The notes beneath the pieces were generated by a model. The model saw nothing but the letters and a program-made list of their open reading frames with translations. It made no database searches and was not told the origin of the DNA. Of a stretch of 64,000 nt of DNA, positions 12,308-23,800 are shown one piece after another. This DNA is from Lytechinus variegatus (lineage: Eukaryota > Echinodermata > Echinoidea > Temnopleuroida > Toxopneustidae): the NCBI RefSeq assembly GCF_018143015.1, contig NC_054742.1, forward strand, positions 59,218,853-59,282,852. Reading direction: 5' to 3'. Made by a program: the position numbers and the translations under genes. The stretch's first letter is position 1, and every line of letters starts with the position of its first letter.

Positions 12308-15196
12308 GTGTCTTTTATTTCTGTGGTCCGACCTCGCCTCTTCTGTACACAAAATAAGAAATGAAATTGATATGGACTCTTATGATAGTCGGGGACTATC
12401 ATTAGTATCATATCATTTATTTGACAAAATCATGATACCATCATATTTAAAAGAACTATGCATTATGATGAACATAACAATGCATAGCTTAAAGCACCCA
12501 TTTTCATTTAGATCATGGAAGATTGGGAAGAAAGAGAGGTCCACAAACTATGGGCATTTATTGCTTTTCTGTGGATCCCTCCTGTTAAAAAAAGAGACAA
12601 TTTTCTGCCAGTGGGTGTATAATCTTGCTTTTGTTTACCAATGAAATACCTATCTCGCACATATTGTTTGTATATGTTTATATTTATATGCTCATTTCAT
12701 TGTAGCATACGGCCATTTCATTTTTTTCTGTTGGAAATGGAAAACTTTTCTATTTTGCCGAAAAATCTAGGCCTAAAAGGTACATACAGAAAAATTGATT
12801 GGGTCTACATCATATTAGATGTATTGGCCAGAACTTCCTTTTAAAAGAGAGAGAAAACACCTAACGTCAAATTAAAAAAAAATCAAATAACATGTTCTGT
12901 ATTGAAGAATATATCCTTAAATTTGGGGAATTTTGATATAACTCTGAATTCCAACTTAGATTGGGTAATACTTCAAACAGCAAATTTGGAGGATTTGTAA
13001 TAAGCGTGTCATCTTAGAGCTACAAAAAAAAATTATCGATTGAAAGAAATAAAGAGCGGCAGGATGAATGGTGTGGAGAAAACGATTATGGAAATAGAAG
13101 AGTAGTGGGATCAAACAACAAAAAATAATTTGAAGGATTATGACAAAGATATAAAAAAACTGTTTTATCATATTTTCCCATGAATGAACAAATCTCAGAA
13201 ATTGAAAAAGGAAAAAGAGGTTAAAAAAGTCTTAGAACATTGTAGTTTCATTTTCAGAATAAATTTAAGAACTAGACTTGAAAGAATATACTTGTGAAAT
13301 AATCAAATTTATCAAGTCATACTTCAATAAAAAAAAATGCTAGGAACATCTTTTTTGTGGGGGAAGGTCATAAAGAGAAGACGTAATTTTCATTACCTAG
13401 TTGCACATTGTCTCTCTTTCTCTTCCTCCCCTTTTATTTCTCTCTCTCTCTCCCAATTTCTTAGAATTTGAGTGCATATGATGTATAAAAAGAATGAATA
13501 AAAAGAGTAGATATTCATACCACCCCCATGCCAAAAATATATTCATAAGAAAAGATTTCAGAGATATCCAGGCCATGTATGCACATATAAAAACACACAC
13601 AAAAGACAAATTCATTAAAAATTTCATTATCACTTTATTTCTTATATTACCAAAGGAACATGAAGTATGATGAACCATGAAATAATTGCACATTAACCAA
13701 CATAAATCTAGGGGACCATTTCATATAGGGTTACAACTATGGTAACTATTAAATCCTTATTGTGATTGGCAGCTAAGCCTTGTTACCATGGTAGTTACCA
13801 AAAGTGCAAATTTATGAGTGGTTTGTCTTTATGAAAACAGGCCCCTTGCAATGACTCCTAGAAAAAGCTGCCTATCTAGGAAAAAAATCTACACATGTGA
13901 GTAAATTAGTTCAAACATTCTATTATAAATATATACAAAAAATAAAAGCACAAATTCACTATAAATGGAGATTTGGCAATATATATCTGACATGAAAAAT
14001 AAAAAAAGATATGTATGAAGAATTACCCCAAGTAACATACAAAGGATTAGCAGAAGAATACATAAACTTAACATGGGAAACTAATTTTCAGGGTGCCCGA
14101 TCAACATGAAATATCTGGGTATTTTTTCTTTCCCTTTTTTTTAAATACAAAAACACTTTTCAGGCATGGAATGGGCTGCAAATTTTCATAATATAATATG
14201 TGTCACTTTATGAAACCAAAACACAAGTTATTGCAAGTGCCCAAAAGGGAGAGGGCATTAGATGCCTTTAAAAAAATTTTGTTTTCAAAATTCTCCAAAG
14301 ATCGACAATTGAAAAAAAAATAAATGGCCAATATACTTATGTATTGCCATTGGAATATCAGATGATACATAAGTATAATTCATTTCACATTGAATCTTTA
14401 CCAAAATGTTATACTAGCCTTTAAGATGTTGATGTTGATACCACAACAAGGTAAGAGTTCATTGACCCAAATGACCTTTGACCTTGATTATATGTGACAT
14501 GAATGATCTGATTTTGAGGGTTGCCCCGTCAACATGAAATATCTGGGTATTTTTTACTTTTCCCCTTTTTTTTAAATACAAAAACACTCAGGCATGGAAT
14601 GGGCTGCAAATTTTCATAATATAATATGTGACTCTTTATGAAACCAAATCACAAGTTATTGCAAGTGCACAAAAGGGAGAGGGCATTAGATGCATTAAAA
14701 AAAATTAAATTTCTCAAAGAATCAACAGTTGAAAAAAAATTACTTTTTGTAACATGGAATATTAGATGATACTTGAGTAAAATTCATTTTACATTAAATC
14801 TTTACCAAAATGTTATACTAGCCTTTAAGATTTTGATACCACAAGGTAAGATTCATTGACCCACATGACCTTTGACCGTAAGTTACATGCATGACCAGTG
14901 ACACTTAATTACACTTATGTGCAATTTCACTGAAATAGGTCCTTGCACTTTCAAAGTTATGATGATATTTCACAAACTTGACCTTGGTTATAAGGTGCAC
15001 AATCCCCGGCGCTGTTTGACAATACTTCCCACCATCTTCCTTCATGACAAATATCATCAACGTAATATGCATGCAGTTGTCAATCAGTGGCCAGTCGCAC
15101 AGCACTTGCACACATTCACATTACACATATGCCATGCCGCTTTTGGCTACATCGACATTGACCCAAACATCTTCAGATATCACTTCAAGCAGCAGA
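12308..15196. repeat. Tandem duplication, unit 1 (2.89 kb)
   Basis: Begins GTGTCTTTTATTT 112 bp upstream of the thioredoxin-like ATG and ends at CTTCAAGCAGCAGA. It is nearly identical to unit 2 along its whole length apart from scattered substitutions and short indels. Inside, a block starting CAACATGAAATATCTGGGT is repeated about 428 bp apart (14102 and 14530). The unit also holds a CCATGGTAGTTACC hairpin near 13720-13845 and two TGACCTTTGACC sites. No coding gene is supported. Confidence 0.93.
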
Positions 15197-18062
15197 GTGT
15201 CTTTTATTTTTGTGGTCCGACCTCGCCTCTTCTGTACACAAAATAAGAAATGAAATTGATATGGACTCTTATGATAGTCTGGGACTATCATTAGTATCAT
15301 ATCATTTATATTTGACAAAATCATGATACCATATTAAAGAACTATGCATTATGATGATCGAACATAACAATGCATAGCTTAAAGCACCCATTTTCATTTA
15401 AATCATGGAAGATTGGGAAGAAAGAGAGGTCCACAAACTATGAGCATTTATTGCTTTTCTGTGGATCCCTCCTGTTAAAAAAAGAGAGACAATTTTCTGC
15501 CAGTGGGTGTATAATCTTGCTTTGTTTACCAATGAAATACCTATCTCGCACATATTGTTTGTATAAGTTTATATTTATATGCTCATTTCATTGTAGCATA
15601 CGGCCATTTTATTTTTTTCTGTTGGAAATGGAAAAACTTTTCTATTTTGCCGAAAAATATAGGCCTAAAAGGTACATACAGAAAAATTGATTGGGTCTAC
15701 ATCATATTAGGAGATGTATTGGCCAGAACTTCCTTTTCAAAGAATGAGAAAACACCTAACGTCATTTAATTAAATTTAAAAAAAATCAAATAACATGTTC
15801 TGTATTGAAGAATATATCCTTAAATTTGGGGAATTTTGATATAACTCTGAATTCCAACTTAGATTGGGTAATACTTCAAACAGCAAATTTGGAGGATTTG
15901 TAATAAGCGTGTCATCTTAGAGCTACAAAAAAAAATTATCGATTGAAAGAAATAAAGAGCGGCAGGATGAATGGTGTGGAGAAAACGATTATGGAAATAG
16001 AAGAGTAGTGGGATCAAACAACAAAAAATAATTTGAAGGATTATGACAAAGATATAAAAAAACTGTTTTATCATATTTTCCCATGAATAAACAAATCTCA
16101 GAAATAGAACATTGTAGTTTCATTTTCAGAATAAATTTAAGAACTAGACTTGAAAGAATATACTTGTGAAATAATCAAATTTATCAAGTCATACTTCAAT
16201 AAAAAAAAATGCTAGGAACATCTTTTTTGTGGGGGAAGGTCATAAAGAGAAGACGTAATTTTCATTACCTAGTTGCACATTGTCTCTCTTTCTCTTCCTC
16301 CCCTTTTATTTCTCTCTCTCTCTCCCAATTTCTTAGAATTTGAGTGCATATGATGTATAAAAAGAATGAATAAAAAGAGTAGATATTCATACCACCCCCA
16401 TGCCAAAAATATATTCATAAGAAAAGATATGAGATATCCAGGCCATGTATGCACATATAAAAACACACACAAAAGACAAATTCATTAAAAATTTCATTAT
16501 CACTTTATTTCTTATATTACCAAAGGAACATGAAGTATGATGAACCATGAAATAATTGCACATTAACCAACATAAATCTAGGGGACCATTTCATATAGGG
16601 TTACAACTATGGTAACTATTAAATCCTTATTGTGATTGGCAGCTAAGCCTTGTTACCATGGTAGTTACCAAAAGTGCAAATTTATGAGTGGTCTGTCTTT
16701 ATGAAAACAGGCCCCTTGCAATGACTCCTAGAAAAAGCTGCCTATCTAGGAAAAAAATCTACACATGTGAGTAAATTAGTTCAAACATTCTATTATAAAT
16801 ATATACAAAAAATAAAAGCACAAATTCACTATAAATGGAGATTTGGCAATATATATCTGACATGAAAAATAAAAAAGATATGTATGAAGAATTACCCCCA
16901 AGCAACATACAAAGGATTAGCAGAAGAATACATAAACTTAACATGGGAAACTGATTTTCAGGGGTGCCCGATCAACATGAAATATCTGGGTATTTTTTCT
17001 TTCCCTTTTTTTTAAATACAAAAACACTTTTCAGGCATGGAATGGGCTGCAAATTTTCATAATATAATATGTGTCACTTTATGAAACCAAAACACAAGTT
17101 ATTGCAAGTGCCCAAAAGGGAGAGGGCATTAGATGCCTTTAAAAAAAAATTCAAAATTCTCCAAAAATCGACAGTTGAAAAAAAAAAATCAATGGCCAAT
17201 ATACTTATGTATTGCCATTGGAATATCAGATGATACATAAGTATAATTCATTTCACATTGAATCTTTACCAAAATGTTATACTAGCCTTTAAGATGTTGA
17301 TGTTGATACCACAACAAGGTAAGAGTTCATTGACCCAAATGACCTTTGACCTTGATTATATGTGACATGAATGATCTGATTTTGAGGGTTGCCCCGTCAA
17401 CATGAAATATCTGGGTATTTTTTACTTTTCCCCTTTTTTTTAAATACATAAACACTCTCAGGCATGGAATGGGCTGCAAATTTTCTAATATGTGTCACTT
17501 TATGAAACCAAATCACAAGTTATTGCAAGTGCACAAAAGGGAGAGGCCATTAGATGCATTAAAAAAAATTAAATTTCTCAAAGAATCAACAGTTGAAAAA
17601 AAAATTACTTTTTGTAACATGGAATATTAGATGATACTTGAGTAAAATTCATTTTACATTAAATCTTTACCAAAATGTTATACTAGCCTTTAAGATTTTG
17701 ATACCACAAGGTAAGAGTTCATTGACCCACATGACCTTTGACCGTATGTTACATGCATGACCAGTGACACTTGATTACACTTATGTGCAATTTCACTGAA
17801 ATAGGTCCTTGCACTTTCAAAGTTATGATGATATTTCACAAACTTGACCTTGGTTATAAGGTGCACAATCCCCGGCGCTGTTTGACAATACTTCCCACCA
17901 TCTTCCTTCATGACAAATATCATCAACGTAATATGCATGCAGTTGTCAATCAGTGGCCAGTCGCACAGCACTTGCACACATTCACATTACACATATGCCA
18001 TGCCGCTTTTGGCTACATCGACATTGACCCAAACATCTTCAGATATCACTTCAAGCAGCAGA
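15197..18062. repeat. Tandem duplication, unit 2 (2.87 kb)
   Basis: Head-to-tail copy of unit 1. The junction at 15196/15197 joins the unit's end (AAGCAGCAGA) directly to its start (GTGTCTTTTATTT). The right end (GCAGCAGAG at 18063) passes into unrelated sequence, GGAGGCCGGGCCAAG. High similarity implies a recent duplication or an assembly artefact. Confidence 0.93.
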
Positions 18063-19247
18063 GGGAGGCCGGGCCAAGCTGCCACGATCTTCGAATAGCA
18101 GAAAATCTTTAGAGCATGGGCATTCGGAAAATGGCATCTGCATACCTTTTTACAACGTTTGGAGTGTACAGTGCACAAGTTTACAAGACAATATCATAAT
18201 CCAGGTCAAATTAACTTTGCATATCTCAAGAGATTTTTTGTCACCAGTTGATAGAGCATTTTGGGGGCCATGTTTTCTACCTCATTCAGGCTTTGATCAT
18301 TAAATCCCACGCTCTGACCAAGCCCCACATTGTAAGTACTCAAAAATTGATGAATAATGATAAATAGTTGACTGATAGGATGTTTTAGAAATGGTATAAA
18401 TGAACCATTTGGTGGTCATTGAGGCTCCCTAAAATGTACGAAGCATCGCTAAAGTTCAGTGAATGTTATTTGGGCATGAAAGAACGCGACACTTATAAGA
18501 ATGTGACACAGCGGTCTCGCTTTTGCTACGCAATAATTCACCGGGTGCGTCACAACTGGAATGTATTCCATCGTGACACTGGTCAAGTAAAAAAAATATG
18601 TAAATGCACATGTACTACAGAATTTGATTACAATAGTTAAGAAAGCCCAAGCCATGCTAAATTTTATTTAGAGTAGCTAAATTAAAAGAGACAAAGATCA
18701 TGTTGCTCCAAAAATTTGTGAAGTAGTTTAGTAATATACTTCATTACATAAAACTTAACTTGTACTTAAAACTGTGTTTCAGAATTGGAGCAACTTTTGC
18801 ATAAAACTTGTCTAATATTAGTGCTGTGGAATTCATGCACCCAATTATACAAAAATTTGATCTACTGTATACTATAAATCTTATTGCCAGATTAGAAAGG
18901 TAAAATATGAAATCCTAAGAACAATCATATCCACCCCGCTAATTTCAGGGTAAGATATGGTCTAAAAATGTTCTTTTAAGGGGATAAAAGTAATGTGCTA
19001 CACTAAAGTACATACTACATAACATTACCTCATAAGATGTGGTCTAAAAATTACCTTTTAAAGGGGTTAAAATTTATGTGACATATATGCATACTACAAA
19101 GAAATACCTCATAAGCTGCTGGGAATTCAGAGAAAGTCATGAAGATAACTTGCAGGAAACAGACCATTCACTAAAGAGGTGTTAGAATTTGAAAATTGAA
19201 ATCATGACAGGATATGCATTCAAAGGTTATGTAACTTTTCAGCTTAA

Positions 19248-20025
19248 CCCTAAATCTCCCGGGGTATTTTGATTCTTGTCATTCCGGGGGGGGGGGGGGG
19301 GGGGCCATTATGGCCCCCCCTTAAGATCTCGGCCGCCGATCGCACGAGCGACGCAAAAATTTGCACGCTGGTAGTGTGCGATGTAATCTACAAGGCTGTA
19401 TGGTAAAATTTTCCAAAATAATGAGATTTTATTTTATATGAATTAATTATGCTAATTTATGCATAAATCATACTTTTTGCTCTAATTCACTAAATAAAGC
19501 TCCTAGAATGCTAATTTTTGGTAAAAATTTTCTTTGTAGCATTCTTAACAATCGTAATTCAAAAAAACTTTGGTTTGGAAATAAATTTCTTATGTATTTT
19601 ATTGTTTTATGAATTTCTTATGTATTTCTGTTTTTTTACTTTTTGTTTTTTATTGTTTTTTCAATGGAAATTGTTTCAGACATAATTCTGATCATAAACA
19701 AGGCAAAATTAATTAAGTTTAATCAGTAAAAGTAGAAATAATGATACATTTATGAATTTTGGCTAAATACGCAATTTGCATTGGATTTGTACATGAAATC
19801 ACGTTTATGAGCAATTTTGGGTCTGACATGCACTTGCATAATGTTGCGTAATGTCGTAACCGCGTACCCGGGCGTCACAAATTTGGTCTCAAAATTTGCG
19901 CGAGACTTGAATGTAAAAAGTCAGTGAGCTGCGAGGTGAAAAAATTTCGCGCAGCAGATATATCGCGAAAATTGTTGAGGGGGGGGCATTATGGCCCCCC
20001 CCCCCCCCCCCCGGGAGAATTAGGC
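19248..20025. mobile_element. TTAA-flanked element with poly-G subterminal tracts
   Basis: TTAA at 19244-19247 and 20026-20029. The inverted ends match over about 15 of 19 bp (CCCTAAATCTCCCGG on the left; GCCTAATTCTCCCGG read from the right). Inside each end lies a long G/C run around GGGGGCCATTATGGCCCCCC (19287-19322 and 19980-20013). No ORF. Confidence 0.8.
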
Positions 20026-20029
20026 TTAA

Positions 20030-20550
20030 AGGGATACTCCAGACTGAAAATAATAAAGTCTGAATAAAGAGAACAAACATAAATAAACAAAACACTGAAA
20101 ATGTAATAAAATTCTGGAGAGAAAAGATTGAATTCTAAAGTTTAGCAACATTTTGTGAAAACAGCTGTGCATGTGAGCTGATGATGCCATGTGCTTTCCT
20201 TTCTTATTTTAATACATGGATTGGAATCATAATAATTCATGGATTTCCATGCATGTGTGTAGAGCGTATCTCCCTTGTAACAAATTTTCAGCAATGATGA
20301 TCTTACATATCAAAGCAGAGGTCAATCTTTCATACATAAATTCCTGAATGACAAAATTTAAACACAATTTCATATCATAACACATATAAAAATAATTGGG
20401 GATATGGCATCATCAGCTACACGTAACTCATTGAATAATGACATGAATATAACAGTTTTACAGAAATAATGCTTAACTTTCAATTTTCAGTTTTTCGTTC
20501 GTCTGATTTGACTCTCTTAAAATCATTTTTTTAAAGCCTGGAGTACCCCT
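20030..20550. mobile_element. TTAA MITE abutting the previous element
   Basis: Ends AGGGATACTCCAGACTG and, from the right, AGGGGTACTCCAGGCTT. TTAA at 20026-20029 and 20551-20554. Related or truncated copies occur near 1950-2197, 6427, 7660-7760 and 47478-47845. Confidence 0.85.
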
Positions 20551-20893
20551 TTAATTCAAGAATCCTTTCATAATTTATCATAAGGATATTTGATTTACCT
20601 CTTTTTTCTTTTTGCTGTGGCTATAACATGTTTATACACGCTAGTGATCTCACTATTTAAGACTCATTTTCACCATTATTCTTGAAAGATACTCATCAGA
20701 CTTTCTCACATCCTCCAAGGTATTTCATAAGAAATTTCTCCATCAAGTCATGGCAAACGGCATACCATTTTGAAGCTTGGAATTTGCTTACTCCCACAGA
20801 GATAGAAACAAGGAATGTCTTATTGAGTGGCACCTTTCAATGAATGACGAGCTCAGTGTCTGAGGTTAAGAGATGACAAGGAAAATTGCACAA

Positions 20894-23800
20894 TCACACA
20901 GAAAGGGGTATAACACCGACACCTACGCCTCCTTCATGCGACTGCATCGGTGATACAAAAGTCCATACATCCTTTTGAGGATCATACATCTCTACAGTGT
21001 TCAGATTCGTAAGTCCGTCATAACCTCCAACTGCATACAGTCGCCCTCTATTGGCGACGAGAGCCACACGACTCCTTCGAGAGTTCATGGGTGCTGCATA
21101 GGTCCAAGCGTTTGCTACAGGATCATAGACTTCAACGGTGTTGAGGAACTTTGAGCCGTCGTAACCGCCACAGATGTAGAGTTTACCATTGAAAGATGTG
21201 ACTCCGAGACGACATCTCTTACTCTGCATTGGTTGTACCACTGTCCAGCGACCAGTGAAGCGATTGAAGCACTCCACCTTGTAAAACAATGTCAAAAATA
21301 ATATGTTCATACACTCGTGTTTATACATTTAACTTGATAAATTCAAATAATCTACATTATCACATTCATCTACATCACTGTCCCTCTGAATTCTTGAATT
21401 ATCACATGAACAAGATATATTTCAGGGTATATAATGAATTCTGTGACCTTTGACCTTGATGAACAAAAATCAGAAAATTGCCACACCTTATTCCACACTT
21501 AGACCAAGTTCGAGGTTGATCTGTTAAACAGTTGTTTAGTTATGAGAACGGACGGATCCTACCTAAGCCTGGAAAAGACTCTGAGAGGAACCACAATTTC
21601 CACAGACCCAATAGAAAGGCTTTTGTACAATTCTAATAACTTCTTGTTGACTTCCTGTGGCTATTTTCTAGAAACTGTGTTAAACCTCAGAGGAAGAGGA
21701 ACAGGACATCTTGTAATGACTAAGCAGATGACCCCCCCCCTCCCCCGTGTTCAAAATGTATTTTGTGCATACTGAATATATCTCATATGTGGCACAATCC
21801 ATATGATGAATGATGTTGATCAAATCTTTAGACATAATTGAGTTTAGTTGAAATGAGATAAGATTCTACTATAAGTCATAATGACCCTTTCATTCTGTCA
21901 CAAATGAATAACCTATAGTTTGTAACAAAATGAGATTTTGTAAAAAGAAATCAAATCTAATGCTTTATTTTGTGACGAAATGAATTTTAGCAGCAAAGTT
22001 TGGGTTCTTTAGAGTTAATTTTCTCACAGAATTGTTTAAAATTACAGTTAATGAAAATAACAGATCATAAAACTCATGAAAAATGTGAGCTGATTGTGTG
22101 ACGCTTTACAGAAATTTTAAGTGAACAATGTGTGTCCCAGTTATACCTGGTTGCAAATCTCCGATCTCGGGAAGGACTCATTACCTAGGATTTAGTCCAA
22201 GGCCTCAGAAGAACTGAAAGTTAAGCTTAAATTCAATTGGATATCTTTTGAATTTAGCTTTCAGGAATTAAATTTGCAACTCTTTATTCAATTTGAGTCA
22301 ATTTAATGATATATTTGTCGAGAGGCCTGTTGCAGAAACAGAAAGAGTTGCGATCCAATGCGATTTAGTGTCAATCGCATCTAGACATTTAACCAATAAA
22401 TTGCACTTACGTACAGTATTAAAAACTTGTGCTTGATTTTTTCAGTGATGTTTAATCGCAATTCTACCCATAATAGCCCAAAGATAAGATACAAGGAATC
22501 TGGTAACTTACTGTGCTAAATATTTGAAGACCATCGTGTCCACCGGCAGCAAAGATCTCACCACTGAGAACAGCTACACCCGCAGCACTCCTTGACTTTG
22601 TCATATCAGCAACAACATACCACCTGTTCAAAAGTATAATGATAATAGTAATATTAAAAACAATGATAACAACAACACTACTTCTGCTTCTCTACAACTA
22701 CTACTACGGCTGTACCAATTTCGTCCAATATCCAGTCGGTCTTTCACCACTTAGGCTTTATGGTTAGATGAATTGTTTATGGACCAAACTTTCTTTAGAC
22801 ATGATAAAAACAATAGACAAAGTAGAAATTAGACCAACTGGGCTTTGGACCAAGTAGGTATTAGACTAAGTGTGCTGTAGACCATATTGGTAGTAGGCCC
22901 ATGAGTTTAGCCTATGACTTGTTAGACTATCCAAAAAATAGACCGAATGAATATAAGCTATCCAAAGATACATGGGGTATTGTATGTACTTACTTGTTAG
23001 TTTCTGGGTCATAACATTCCACAGAGCTGAGAGAAGATATCCCATCATACCCACCACAGGCATAGACGCGGCCATCTAATGCTGCTACTCCAAGGGCACT
23101 TAATATATGACAAATACACAAAATAGTAATTAGATTCATATTATTGAATAAATAATCATTTACATTTGGTCATTTTCAAACGTGAGTGACACGACAATCG
23201 GACAAGTTTAAGGGCTCATATCTTCAAACTTAAAGGTTATGAATCAATCATGACTACTATATTATATACAATGTAGGACTGGCATGGGCCACTACGAGTT
23301 TGATTTGAATTCAACAATTCGTTTAGTAGATATGATTAAAAAACGGTGCGTGAGTGACACGACAAATTTTGGACATGGGTTTCTGACCACTAACACATAT
23401 GGTTGGATTCGTGCCCAAGTAGTTGTCATGGAGTACTGTGAGTACCAGTAAATGGACATAAATAGTGTACCTATCTAACACATGTAGTCAAAATCAATCA
23501 AACTTTCTCTATGGAAAATGGTACCCTCCTATATACCGTGAGTGACACGACATCCAAAACGTGAGTGACACGACAAGTGCAAAAATACAACATTTATCTC
23601 AACATTGAAAGTATTTTTTGCATGATGTAGAAGAGTAAAATACCATTAATCAAAAAACAAGCTTGATTACATAATAACTGCTTTCTTTAAAGTTCAGAAT
23701 ATGTCATCCTGATGTTTTATTCTTGGGGTATGGTCATATTTGCCCATCAACTCACATTCCCCATACCACATTGTCACACTAGGGCTTCTACCACTCTCCT

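Larger units (their letters stand above)
18064..20893. other. Intergenic stretch between the duplication and the KLHL18 stop
   Basis: No supported gene. 18064-19243 has no recognised feature; 19248-20550 is occupied by two TTAA elements. The 340 bp next to the KLHL18 stop would be its 3' UTR. An ATTAAA-like signal on the minus strand falls near 20549-20554, in the end of the second MITE, but this is a weak call. Confidence 0.5.

Noticed and set aside
13397-13693. 98-codon minus-strand frame repeated at 16269-16472
   Set aside because: The copies differ by frame-breaking indels between two nearly identical units, which argues against coding constraint.
14917-15246. 109-codon frame repeated at 17771-18112
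   Set aside because: Lies in the repeat part of the tandem duplication and carries the dispersed TGACC-type repeat; no family resemblance.
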